Below are positions 1 to 7,214 of a stretch of DNA of 38,196 bases, piece by piece. Below the pieces are notes generated by a model. The model had not been told where the DNA came from and ran no database searches. It saw only the letters and a program-made list of their open reading frames with translations. Source of the DNA: Methylorubrum sp. B1-46 (lineage in GTDB: Bacteria > Pseudomonadota > Alphaproteobacteria > Rhizobiales > Beijerinckiaceae). The stretch is from contig NZ_CP088249.1 in assembly GCF_021117295.1 (NCBI RefSeq), positions 1-38,196 of the forward strand, read 5' to 3'. A program made the position numbers and the translations under genes. Each line of letters begins with the position of its first letter. The stretch's first letter is position 1.

Positions 1-1588
1 GCACCACCGCGGCCCGCGGCAGGGCCAGGCCGGACAGCTGGCCGTCGGTGATCGCGAGCACGGTCAGGAACTGGCCGACGCGCAGGCCGGAGGCATCGCC
101 CTCGATCGCGAACTGGACTGGAATGGCTTGGTTGCGGTCGGCGAGGCCTGAGCCCTGATAGGTCAGCTCAAAGGTGCGGCCGTCGGGCAGGCGGGCGGTG
201 GCGTGCTGCCCGGCGGTCAGGGCGTCGAAGCTCAAGGCCTCGACCCAGAGGTTTTTGGGGTCGACGATCTGAAAGATCATCTGGCCGGCGTTGGCCATCT
301 GGCCGGCCGTGGCGGACGCCTCAGCGACCACGCCGTCGACCGGCGCGATCAGCGGCTCGGGCTCGCTGCGGATCCTGTCGAGGGCAGTGCGGCGGTCGCG
401 CAGACCCTTGAGTTCGTCCTGGGCCTCGTCCAGCTGCACCTGGGCGACGGCGCCGGAGGTGGCCAGCTTGGAAAACCGCTCAACGCGGCGCTGCACGATC
501 GCGATCTGCTGATCGAGCTCGCCCTGGCGCTGGCGCATGTCGGAGACGTCGACCCGGGCCACCGGCGGCGTCACGTAGGCGAGCACGTCGCCCTTCTTCA
601 CCGGGGTGCCGAGCCGCGGAAACAGCCCGGAGGTGGGCGGCGACAGGCGGCCGCCGACACTGGACTGGACCACGCCGCTGGCGTTGGGGTTGGGAATGAC
701 GCGGCCGGGCAGGCCGATCGTGCGGCTGAACGTGCCGGCCTCGGTCATCGCCGTGCGCAGCTCCAGCAGGCGCTGGGTCGGCTTGGGCACGAACACGGTG
801 CCGTCGGCCAGGCGCTGGGCCAGGTCGGTTGGCGCGGCTCCGCCGGGGGCGCGCTCGATCAGTGCGGCGCCTTGGATGGGCTTTTGTTCTGCGCCGTGAT
901 CCTCGTCGCCGTGGGCAAAGGCGGTTGCGCTCAGCAGCACCGTGGCCGTGATCGCCAGCACAGCGATCACCGGCACGCGCCGGCGACCGCGGGCGACCAG
1001 CATCAGCAGAATGCCGAGCAGGAAGCTGCCAGCCGCCACGGTCAGCAGCACCGGGTCCTGTTTGGCCAGGCGCTCACGCAGGCCGTGGGTGATCTCCGGC
1101 ACAGCCGCGCGCACGCTGTCGCTGACCGTCTGCACCGCACCGACGGTCGCCGGAGCAGCGGCCGCGGCGGCTGGCGCCGGCAGATCCAGGCTGACCGGCA
1201 TGACGTCGACCACATCGCCGGCGGTCACGGTGACCAAGAGGTCGTAGTGGCCGGGCTTGCTCAGCCAGGGCGCCGGCAGCGCATAGCTGCGCTCGGCGGT
1301 CGCCTGGGCGGTTTTCGAGCCGTCGGGGGTGTCCACCTCCACGGTAGCGCCGGTGACGGGCTCGCCGGTGCGGAAGCGGTCCAGGTAGAGCTGGAGCGTG
1401 CCATCGCGCGGCACCGCGACCAGCTCGAACGCCTCGGACACGGCCTCGCCGCGCGGCGCAATGGTTTTGGAGACCGGCGGCGGCGGGGCGCCGTGGTCAT
1501 GCCCTTCGTGGGCCGACGCCTGGCCTGCACCAAGCAGGGCCAGCGTCACGGCCAGCGCACGCAGCGCGGCCGCAATCGGGGACTTCAT
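1..1588 (-). CDS. Heavy-metal efflux RND adaptor (membrane-fusion protein), N-terminal 529 codons; continues at 38196-38024
   Basis: This is the periplasmic adaptor that links an inner-membrane RND pump to an outer-membrane channel. The ATG at 1588 is followed by a signal peptide ending near ASA|HEGHDHG, then a periplasmic beta-rich stretch (about residues 30-135). A membrane segment (about 180-197) and a second signal-like hydrophobic stretch ending in ATAFAHGDEDHG follow, before the HlyD-type barrel-sandwich and coiled-coil hairpin domains (FSRTIGLPGRV, KKGDVLAYV, IAPVDGVVAEAS). It looks like an extra N-terminal domain fused to an ordinary adaptor. The frame is open to base 1 and continues in frame at the right edge, so the full protein is 586 residues. 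It follows the gene at 1677-2132 and precedes the pump at 34864-38010 around the circle. The substrate is inferred as Cu/Ag from neighbours only. Confidence 0.93.
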   Translation of the reverse strand, partial: MKSPIAAALRALAVTLALLGAGQASAHEGHDHGAPPPPVSKTIAPRGEAVSEAFELVAVPRDGTLQLYLDRFRTGEPVTGATVEVDTPDGSKTAQATAERSYALPAPWLSKPGHYDLLVTVTAGDVVDVMPVSLDLPAPAAAAAAPATVGAVQTVSDSVRAAVPEITHGLRERLAKQDPVLLTVAAGSFLLGILLMLVARGRRRVPVIAVLAITATVLLSATAFAHGDEDHGAEQKPIQGAALIERAPGGAAPTDLAQRLADGTVFVPKPTQRLLELRTAMTEAGTFSRTIGLPGRVIPNPNASGVVQSSVGGRLSPPTSGLFPRLGTPVKKGDVLAYVTPPVARVDVSDMRQRQGELDQQIAIVQRRVERFSKLATSGAVAQVQLDEAQDELKGLRDRRTALDRIRSEPEPLIAPVDGVVAEASATAGQMANAGQMIFQIVDPKNLWVEALSFDALTAGQHATARLPDGRTFELTYQGSGLADRNQAIPVQFAIEGDASGLRVGQFLTVLAITDGQLSGLALPRAAVV

Positions 1589-1676
1589 GGATCAATTCTT
1601 TCGCCGGTGGACGCAAGGCGTCCGCGCACGCGCAGCGGCTCATTAGAGCGGCGTCAGACGCGTGGGAACGCCGGGT

Positions 1677-2132
1677 TCAGGCGAAAGATCGAGGGGGCTT
1701 GGGCAGCGCCTCGGGCGCGAGGCTCGGGCGGGCATCCTGCTGGGCAGCCGGCAGCACGGTCGCAAGCCGCAGGGCCGGCACAGCGGCCTGCAGCAGTGGC
1801 GTCAGTGCCGAGTGGCAGCAGCTCAGGCTCGTGCCGCAGCACAGGCCATTGCAGCCGCCCGCATCCGAGGTGTTGGCCGCAGAGGCCGCAGCCACAGCAA
1901 ACACCGTGGTGGCGGTGGTGGGCGTCTCGGTCAGCGCCGCCAACTGCAGGGCGGGCGTGGCCGCCGGGGCCAGGGCCACCGGTGCAGGCTGTACCGGCGT
2001 GGCCTCGACCGCGGCCGGCGCATGGTGATGGGCATGGCCCTCATGCGCCTGCGCCACCGACACGCCAAAGGTCGCGGCGATCATCACGATCACCACGGCC
2101 AGCAGGCGCGCGAGTTGGCGGTCCAGGTTCAT
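1677..2132 (-). CDS. Small exported His/Cys-rich protein at the head of the copper-type cluster
   Basis: The protein has 151 residues. The chosen ATG at 2132 opens a typical signal peptide (MNLDRQLARLLAVVIVMIAA, cleavage after VAQA) followed by HEGHAHHHAP. A longer frame extends upstream, but only this start gives a signal peptide. The body is Ala/Pro-rich, and a Cys cluster near residues 90-105 (GGCNGLCCG, LSCCHS) could bind soft metals. I do not recognise a named family. It lies 88 bp upstream of the RND adaptor on the same strand, so it is probably the first gene of that transcript. A metal-binding role is inferred from composition and context. Confidence 0.75.
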   Translation of the reverse strand: MNLDRQLARLLAVVIVMIAATFGVSVAQAHEGHAHHHAPAAVEATPVQPAPVALAPAATPALQLAALTETPTTATTVFAVAAASAANTSDAGGCNGLCCGTSLSCCHSALTPLLQAAVPALRLATVLPAAQQDARPSLAPEALPKPPRSFA

Positions 2133-2320
2133 TACGTCCAACCTAACACAGCCCCCGGGATTAAGAAACGCGGTTGTGCGTTGTCTGAAAGCCCGCAGGC
2201 CGGCAGGTGGTTGCATGGTTGGGAGTTGGCAAGGGTCCGGCTCAGTTTGAACGCTTATGAGCCCGTCTGCACGGGCCTCCTGACAGGAGCGTCCAGTCTC
2301 GACCTGGGGCAAGGCGCGTG
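2133..2320. other. Intergenic region: likely promoter of the minus-strand copper cluster and end of the PIN transcript
   Basis: This 188-bp stretch separates the PIN gene from the first gene of the long minus-strand metal cluster. It holds a hairpin at 2261-2276 (GCCCGT/ACGGGC, 4-nt loop) and a perfect 13-bp palindrome CTCCTGACAGGAG at 2277-2289. Neither is followed by a T-tract, so termination of the PIN transcript here is only possible. I could not find a convincing -35/-10 pair or CueR-type operator by eye. Confidence 0.4.
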
Positions 2321-2785
2321 TCAGCCGAGTGTCCAGTCCTCGGTATCGAACAGGTCGATGAGATTGCACCACGGCACCTGCAGGTCATTGCAGACACCAG
2401 GGATCTTCCGGAGGCTGGTGGGGCCAACCTCTTCGGTCACAACACGGTAGCCGTGCACCTCGGCGGTCGCGATCACGAACGGGTCCGCCGCAAACTTCTC
2501 TTTGCCGGCCATCACCAGGCCCTTGTAGGTGTTGATGATATGGGCGCTGCGCAGCTGCACATCCTGGTCCGGCGCCAGGAACATGGCCTCGCGCTCCAGC
2601 AGCCATTCATGCAGCTCCGGTGAGCGCTTCTGGCACTCGGCCAGCACCAGGGCTGAGGAGACCAGGCGCCCTTCCGTCACCAGCTGATCGAACTGGTCCC
2701 ACAGCTTCGGGAACCGCTTCGGCTTGTAGCGCTCATACCAGGCGGCGATCAGCGCGCTGGTGTCGATGCAGTAGATGTCGGCCAC
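2321..2785 (-). CDS. DUF4411-type PIN-domain protein (putative RNase toxin)
   Basis: The protein has 154 residues with a PIN-like fold. The N-terminal CIDTSALIAAW carries Asp8, LVLAEC carries Glu50 and ADPFVIATAEV carries Asp101, the usual spacing of acidic metal-binding residues in PIN ribonucleases. The C-terminal pattern (KIPGVCNDLQVPWCNLIDLF) matches the DUF4411 branch. It starts 6 bp after the stop of the ImmA/IrrE-HTH gene, so the two are co-transcribed. DUF4411 proteins are commonly found beside such genes, which suggests a toxin-antitoxin or stress module that may help retain the plasmid. RNase activity is inferred from the family. Confidence 0.85.
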   Translation of the reverse strand: MADIYCIDTSALIAAWYERYKPKRFPKLWDQFDQLVTEGRLVSSALVLAECQKRSPELHEWLLEREAMFLAPDQDVQLRSAHIINTYKGLVMAGKEKFAADPFVIATAEVHGYRVVTEEVGPTSLRKIPGVCNDLQVPWCNLIDLFDTEDWTLG

Positions 2786-2791
2786 CCCGGA

Positions 2792-3961
2792 CTAGCCTTT
2801 CAGTCCGAAGGTGGCCTGCTCCATCGCGGGAACCGACTTGACCTGCATGTTGAGGTAGTTGGAGACGTCGCGGAGCGTCAGGCGGCGGTCGTAGTAGCCC
2901 TGGAACACCAGTTGCGCATAGGAGCGGCCCAGCTGGCTGAGCACCACCAGGTGGCGCGGCGGGCCACCGGTGGATTTTTTGCTGTCGAGGTCGTCGTATT
3001 CCTTTTGGAACGCCGGCCGGCGGCTCTCATAAAACGCCTTGGTGGTGCGCCCGAGGGTCAACAGACGGCGCAGGACCACCTCGCGGCTGACGCCGAACCG
3101 GACCGCCAGGGCGGCCAGCTCGTCGTCCGCCCAGGTCTTTTCGCTGCCTTTGCGAGCCACCAGGGTTTCGTTCAGCAGCCAGTCTTTGGGGACCAGCGCG
3201 GCCGCGGCCACGGCGTTGCAGAATTGCTCGATCCGGGCTGCATCGGCGCGCCGCTCGTCCAAGCCGAACCCGCTGACCCCGCTCGCCCGCACGGCGAGGT
3301 GGCAGAACTCGTGCAGCAGGGTGAAGGTGCGCCCGTTGGTGCGGTCCTTGGAATTGATCAGGATCAGCGGCAGCCGGCTCTCGGCGATGGCGACGCCACG
3401 CATTTCGGTGAGCGGTAGCCCGGGGATCAGGAACACCAGCACGTCGCGAGCTTCGATCTTGGCGCGCCAGTGGTCGAAGGCCTTGGCCCGCCAGGCTTGC
3501 TGGTCGGTGGCGGTGACGTCCAGGAAGCTGCGGATGCGCTCGCCCAGGGCTTCCTCGTCATCGTTCAGCGTGGCGCTGAACGTGAACTCGGCGGCCGGCT
3601 CACCCAGGTCGTTGTGCAGCTCCAAGGCCAGGTCCCGGCGCTCCTGCGCCTGCCGGATCACTGCGGTCAGATCCGGCGTGAACGCACCGGGCTCGGCCTC
3701 GGCCAGCTTGCGGAAATCCTGGATCGGCTGGAACCCGGCCGGCGGCTCGTTGAGGTAAAACAGGCTGGGCGCCCGCTTGTAGACGTTGGCGGCGGCCAGG
3801 AACTGCGGGAAAGTCAGCTGAGCGTCGCCGTTCTCGGCGGCCAGCAGCTTCTCCACACTGATGGCAATAGCCTTCGCCGCCGCCTCCGGAGAGAGGCGGG
3901 CTTGGTCCCGGGCCCATGCGAGGATGGCCGGGTTGATGAAGGCGGGTACGCTTTTGGCCAT
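2792..3961 (-). CDS. HTH and ImmA/IrrE-type zinc metallopeptidase (DUF955)
   Basis: The protein has 389 residues. The N-terminal 70 residues (WARDQARLSPEAAAKAI, FPQFLAAANVYKRAPSLFYL) resemble an Xre-type helix-turn-helix. The ImmA/IrrE peptidase core carries the HEXXH zinc motif as HEFCH near residues 215-219, preceded by the usual INSKDRTNGRTFTLLH lead-in. ImmA/IrrE proteins cleave or control repressors. The C-terminal quarter probably contacts DNA or the partner. It is the promoter-proximal gene of a pair with the PIN protein at 2321-2785, and its HTH suggests self-regulation. The ATG at 3961 has a weak Shine-Dalgarno; no better start is visible. Confidence 0.88.
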   Translation of the reverse strand: MAKSVPAFINPAILAWARDQARLSPEAAAKAIAISVEKLLAAENGDAQLTFPQFLAAANVYKRAPSLFYLNEPPAGFQPIQDFRKLAEAEPGAFTPDLTAVIRQAQERRDLALELHNDLGEPAAEFTFSATLNDDEEALGERIRSFLDVTATDQQAWRAKAFDHWRAKIEARDVLVFLIPGLPLTEMRGVAIAESRLPLILINSKDRTNGRTFTLLHEFCHLAVRASGVSGFGLDERRADAARIEQFCNAVAAAALVPKDWLLNETLVARKGSEKTWADDELAALAVRFGVSREVVLRRLLTLGRTTKAFYESRRPAFQKEYDDLDSKKSTGGPPRHLVVLSQLGRSYAQLVFQGYYDRRLTLRDVSNYLNMQVKSVPAMEQATFGLKG

Positions 3962-4143
3962 GGTTACGCTTGCACCATACCACGTCCGTCAAGAGTGGCA
4001 GGGGTCCTGTGCAGAACGGCAGAGGCAGGCTGTTGTTGCCGCCACAGGAATTTAGCCGTTCGCCCTTCGTTCACCCAGAGGCAAAATGCGCCGCTGGAAA
4101 CCAGCGCGGCACAGCCTGCGCAGAGGGCGGCTTTGCCGCCTAT

Positions 4144-4248
4144 GGCAGCCCAACGTTGGACGGCTGGGCCGGGGTCAAGGCCGAAGAGCGCAGCGTGCCT
4201 TGAGGTTGGACCGGGCGGCTGGCACCACCTAGCAGACCGGGCCGCAGG
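4144..4248 (+). repeat. 105-bp imperfect direct repeat, copy 1
   Basis: It aligns without gaps to 5317-5421 (constant offset 1173 bp) at about 86 percent identity by hand count. The best conserved block is CGGGGTCAAGGCCG followed by AGAGCGCAGCGTGCCTTGAG, and a second is GGCTGGCACCACC. The two copies flank the DUF2958 gene pair in the same orientation. Function is unknown; see findings. Confidence 0.8.
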
Positions 4249-4357
4249 GCGCTGCAGGATGGGAGAGCGACCGTTACCCACAAGGCCAAGATTGCCTGGC
4301 AGGCTCGAGAGTTGCCACTGGCGGTGCTCAGGGCGCGACGTCGCGCGAGCGACGCAG

Positions 4358-4384
4358 GGGCCAGCCGGGAGGCTGGCCCTTTTT
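4358..4384 (+). terminator. Rho-independent terminator, rightward, with no upstream plus-strand gene
   Basis: A 9-bp stem GGGCCAGCC/GGCTGGCCC with loop GGGA is followed by TTTTT. The T-run is on the plus strand only, so it ends rightward transcripts. No plus-strand gene lies upstream in this gap, so it may end a small RNA from the repeat region or block read-through toward the DUF2958 pair. Confidence 0.7.
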
Positions 4385-4396
4385 CGTGGGCAGTGC

Positions 4397-4714
4397 TCAG
4401 CCGAACAGAGTGAGCTGCTGCCGGTCGCCTTCGGCCTGTGCCCATGCCGGCCCGGAGGCCTCGGCGTCCAGCCACTGCAGGACGAAGGCGACCGGCCCGC
4501 CGCTCTCCTGCACCAGCGCCGGCGCGGTGAACCACGACAGGTAGCCGGTTTCGGTGATCGGCAGGGGTGCCCGCCGCGGCGCGGTGCTCTCGATCTGCAG
4601 GTGCCCGGGCTGGGCCAAGGCGTTGGTGTTGAGGAACCGCGGCTCCCACTGAATGCGGAGGGAGACACCGCGCCATTGCGCGGTGTGCTCCTCGACGTAC
4701 CGGGGGCCGGTCAT
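4397..4714 (-). CDS. Hypothetical protein coupled to the DUF2958 gene
   Basis: The protein has 105 residues with no signal peptide or membrane segment. Its start overlaps the stop of the DUF2958 gene by 4 bp (ATGA), so translation is probably coupled. The sequence (LRIQWEPRFL, LPITETGYLSWFTAP, AFVLQWLDAEASGPAW) looks like a small alpha/beta protein. I do not recognise a family. Pairs of DUF2958 with a short downstream gene occur on mobile elements, but the function is unknown. Confidence 0.7.
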   Translation of the reverse strand: MTGPRYVEEHTAQWRGVSLRIQWEPRFLNTNALAQPGHLQIESTAPRRAPLPITETGYLSWFTAPALVQESGGPVAFVLQWLDAEASGPAWAQAEGDRQQLTLFG

Positions 4715-5067
4715 GCGACCGCCTCCAGCTCGACGATACGCTCGGCCCGACGGGCTGCCGCGGCGTAGGCGGACAGTGGCCCGGACGCAGTGAAAGACCG
4801 GTCCCGCTCGACCGGCAGGCGCAGACGCCCGCGGACCTCAAGGATTTCCGACAGGCGCACATAGCCGAGTTCCGGGCAGCCGAGGCCGAGATCACACAGG
4901 CCAAAGGCAAGGTCCGGGTCGGTCGGATCCAGCTCGGTCAGCAGCCATGTGGCTTGGGCATCGGGCGTGAACAGCTTGACCACGGGATAGGGGTCGATGT
5001 CGCCCTTGGCGCTCTTTGCGCCGTTGGCCAGCAGGGCGGCGGTTTGCTCTTTGGTGATGAGTTGCAT
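4711..5067 (-). CDS. DUF2958 domain protein
   Basis: The protein has 118 residues. The ATG at 5067 (MQLITKEQTAALLANG) was chosen over a longer frame because DUF2958 proteins begin with this pattern. The family core is visible as DPYPVVKLFTPDAQATWLLTE, DLAFGLCDLGLGCPELGYV and LSEILEVRGRL, nearly the whole usual length. DUF2958 genes are typical cargo of conjugative plasmids and integrative elements, and the biochemical role is unknown. It is the first gene of a two-gene operon, with the 4397-4714 gene overlapping its stop. The pair is bracketed by the two copies of the 105-bp repeat. Confidence 0.85.
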   Translation of the reverse strand: MQLITKEQTAALLANGAKSAKGDIDPYPVVKLFTPDAQATWLLTELDPTDPDLAFGLCDLGLGCPELGYVRLSEILEVRGRLRLPVERDRSFTASGPLSAYAAAARRAERIVELEAVA

Positions 5068-5316
5068 GGGATTGGCTTTCGTTGGTTCAGAACGAAGCCA
5101 GAGAACCCTTCCCCTTGAAGCGTCAGGCCCCGTCCTGACCTTCTGCCCGTCGGCGAGACCGGGGGTGGCGCAGGTCACAGGGGAGGGGGATCACCCGCCT
5201 GCAGGCGCTTCGCCGAAGGCAGGGGACACCCCTTGACCGCAGCCGGGGGCAGCGCCCCGCCCTCTTTCTTCCTTGGCAGAGGCGGCGCAGACGCCCTCTG
5301 GGGCGTCGAAGCCGAT

Positions 5317-5421
5317 GACAGCCCACCGCCGGCCGGCTGGGACGGGGTCAAGGCCGGAGAGCGCAGCGTGCCTTGAGGCCGGCCCGGACGGCTGGCACCA
5401 CCAGCCAGACCAGGCCGCAGG
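5317..5421 (+). repeat. 105-bp imperfect direct repeat, copy 2
   Basis: This is the partner of 4144-4248, in the same orientation and about 86 percent identical without gaps. Unlike copy 1 it has no terminator directly downstream. It is followed after 30 bp by a CAAACCATTTGCCATAAA element related to the partition-region palindromes. Confidence 0.8.
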
Positions 5422-5450
5422 CCACCGCAAGCCTATGCGCAGTCATGCCG

Positions 5451-5468
5451 CAAACCATTTGCCATAAA
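5451..5468 (+). promoter_or_regulatory. Outlying member of the TTTGCCATAAA site family
   Basis: CAAACCATTTGCCATAAA combines the AAACCAT and TTTGCCATAAA half-sites that also build the large palindromes at 15724-15757 and 17106-17134. It lies about 110 bp upstream of the plus-strand gene at 5582. A binding role for the plasmid ribbon-helix-helix protein is inferred only. Confidence 0.45.
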
Positions 5469-5581
5469 CGATAAGCCGTAAGCACAACGCGACCCGTCAG
5501 GCGCCCCTTGCGGCGCAGCGCATAAGCCAGGGCAACAACGCCGGCAGCCCGCCGGCCCTGCGATGCACCTGGAGAAATCCC

Positions 5582-5875
5582 ATGACCCGTTTCACCATGA
5601 TCGCGCTTACCCTGCTGCTGGCCGTGCCCGCCCAGGCTGAGTCATGCCCGTCCCTGCACCTCTATCCATGGATGGATGCTGACGGCAGCTGCCTGAGCGT
5701 CCAGTGCCACGGCGAACGCCTGCTTCGTGCTGCCTACCGGCGCGGTGAGATCCAGAAGGTTCATCTGTCGCGTAAAAGCGAATGCGACGCGCTGCAGGGT
5801 TACGACCCGGCCACGGGGGATACGACCTCGGTGCCCTGTACCTGGGACCATAACGATCTGTTCGTTGGTCGGTGA
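5582..5875 (+). CDS. Small exported cysteine-containing protein
   Basis: The protein has 97 residues. It starts with a clear signal peptide (MTRFTMIALTLLLAVPAQAE, cleavage after AQA), and a GGAG Shine-Dalgarno lies about 8 nt before the ATG. The mature part has five cysteines (SCPSL, GSCLSVQCHG, SECDAL, VPCTW) that could form disulfides in the periplasm. It stands alone on the plus strand, converging with the AAA+ membrane cluster. I do not recognise a family. Confidence 0.72.
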   Translation: MTRFTMIALTLLLAVPAQAESCPSLHLYPWMDADGSCLSVQCHGERLLRAAYRRGEIQKVHLSRKSECDALQGYDPATGDTTSVPCTWDHNDLFVGR

Positions 5876-5933
5876 TCGAACCGGAAAGGCCGCCCATAAG
5901 GCGGTCTTTCCGATATCGTTTCGCTCCAGACCC

Positions 5934-6740
5934 TCAGGAAGGCTGGCCGATGTAATACAGCTCATCCGGCTGGAACGGGCGCGGCTGGGTATCGCTTGGT
6001 CCCTTGACCATGATTTTGAAGCGGTTCTTCTTCCAAATATCCAAGAATCTGTCGTAAAATGTCGTGTTTTTAAATTGCACATGCCAGCAGTCGACTCGGA
6101 ACTCAATTTTGTAGCCTTTGCCCGGTTCTGGCGTCAACCGAGTCGCTTGGCTGTAAAGATTTTGCGTCTTGAAAAGATCTTTTGGGCCTGTATGGATCGA
6201 AGTCTCATCGAAATTGGTGAAGCCGGAAAGCGCCCGGTTGCCATTGACTGACATTTCCCCACTACATTGGAAGCGCTCCCGATAATACATTCCTGCGACG
6301 GCAACAGGCTCTAGAGCCATACTGAAGCTGTAGTCATTATCTTCCTTCGGATGAAAGTAACTGATCCCGTGGTAGATGTAGCGGGTCTGATCGGGGAGGA
6401 CCGGAGTATGTAGATCAAAATTGAAGTCATAGCTCGGCCCGGCAAAACCGGCCACGGACTGGCCGTTACGATCCTCTGTGAATGGAATCAGCTTGATAAA
6501 GAACCCGGGGATGGAGGTTCCCTTGGACTGTGTTGGCTTGACGCTGGGGGTCGGCGCAGCGGCCCGACTGGCTGGTGCCTGCTGTTGCTTCTTAAGACGT
6601 GCGTTTTCGTCTTTGAGTTCTTTCACCTGACTGTTGAGCGCGTCGATCGCGCGCATGATGTCGGCGTTTGAGGGCTGCGGAGCCTGCGCCGATGCGGTGG
6701 ATGCAGCAAGCAGCACAACCAGGGTGAAGGCGTTACGCAT
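5934..6740 (-). CDS. Exported coiled-coil protein, last gene of the AAA+ membrane cluster
   Basis: The protein has 268 residues. A signal peptide (MRNAFTLVVLLAASTASAQA) is followed by a short coiled coil (about 30-52, LNSQVKELKDENARLKKQQQ), a Pro/Ala linker and a roughly 190-residue beta-rich domain with many aromatic residues (FFIKLIPFTED, YIYHGISYFHP, YKIEFRVDCWHVQF). The domain architecture resembles a periplasmic or surface sensor. I do not recognise a family. It begins 3 bp after the preceding gene, so it belongs to the four-gene cluster 8866-5934. Its base composition is visibly less GC-rich than the metal genes, consistent with separate acquisition. Confidence 0.78.
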   Translation of the reverse strand: MRNAFTLVVLLAASTASAQAPQPSNADIMRAIDALNSQVKELKDENARLKKQQQAPASRAAAPTPSVKPTQSKGTSIPGFFIKLIPFTEDRNGQSVAGFAGPSYDFNFDLHTPVLPDQTRYIYHGISYFHPKEDNDYSFSMALEPVAVAGMYYRERFQCSGEMSVNGNRALSGFTNFDETSIHTGPKDLFKTQNLYSQATRLTPEPGKGYKIEFRVDCWHVQFKNTTFYDRFLDIWKKNRFKIMVKGPSDTQPRPFQPDELYYIGQPS

Positions 6741-6743
6741 GGG

Positions 6744-7208
6744 TCAATCCGGGCGGTAGGGGCGGGCTGGAAGAGGAGGCCGCCAACCGCGGATGACACC
6801 TTCGGGCGAGTCCGGCAGCGGAGGCGGCGGTGGGGGAGGCGGCTCAATGCCGGCGAAGTCCGGCAGCGGCTGCGCCTGAATGCTTGGCGACTGGCGCTGC
6901 GTGGACGTGGTGACCGGAGATCGCACGATTGGAGGTGGAGCAGGCGGAGCCGTAACCGGTCCCATCTTGGTCGTGACGGGACCAGGTCCCGGTGGCGGGG
7001 GCGCCGGCGGCACGTACTGTCCGGCGCTAGTCTGCGGCGGCGTGAAGAAATCGACGATCTTCACGTAAGCGCCATACGCAAGGAAGCCGAGACCGATCAG
7101 TATGACCAAGACACCCAGACCAGGCGACTTCTGACCGGCGCCACACAGCTTTAGAAACCACAGGATGACTGCCCAGAACGATTGCCGCAGAAAAACAAAG
7201 AGTGCCAT
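6744..7208 (-). CDS. Membrane protein with proline-rich periplasmic tail
   Basis: The protein has 154 residues. Two hydrophobic segments (about 3-21 and 30-51) are followed by a tail very rich in proline (VPPAPPPPGPGP, APPAPPPIV, PPPPPPPPLP). The tail resembles the extended periplasm-spanning parts of TonB- or VirB10-like proteins, but there is no TonB C-terminal domain. It starts 6 bp after the AAA+ ATPase and ends 3 bp before the exported coiled-coil gene. A role as a link from the inner membrane toward the outer envelope is inferred. Confidence 0.75.
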   Translation of the reverse strand: MALFVFLRQSFWAVILWFLKLCGAGQKSPGLGVLVILIGLGFLAYGAYVKIVDFFTPPQTSAGQYVPPAPPPPGPGPVTTKMGPVTAPPAPPPIVRSPVTTSTQRQSPSIQAQPLPDFAGIEPPPPPPPPLPDSPEGVIRGWRPPLPARPYRPD

Positions 7209-7214
7209 CGCGGA

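Larger units (their letters stand above)
3962..4396. other. Non-coding stretch with repeat copy 1 and a plus-strand terminator
   Basis: No convincing gene lies in these 435 bp. It carries several short GC hairpins (for example AGGGCGGC-TTT-GCCGCC-type near 4121-4140), the first copy of the 105-bp repeat and a rho-independent terminator reading rightward. The two sides are the divergent ImmA/IrrE start (3961) and the end of a small minus-strand gene (4397). Confidence 0.55.
5068..5581. other. Non-coding upstream region with repeat copy 2 and a TTTGCCA-type site
   Basis: These 514 bp separate the divergently transcribed DUF2958 gene (5067) and the exported small protein gene (5582). They contain the second copy of the 105-bp repeat and, next to it, a partial member of the plasmid's palindrome family. 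No convincing gene is seen. The promoters of both flanking genes should lie here, but I cannot point to clear -35/-10 boxes. Confidence 0.55.

Noticed and set aside
203..2146. 647-codon plus-strand frame at the left end
   Set aside because: Runs antisense to the adaptor and the His/Cys-rich gene and shows no recognisable domain.
4144..5421. Direct repeats considered as insertion-sequence ends or target duplications
   Set aside because: They are direct, 105 bp long and diverged, and no transposase lies between them.
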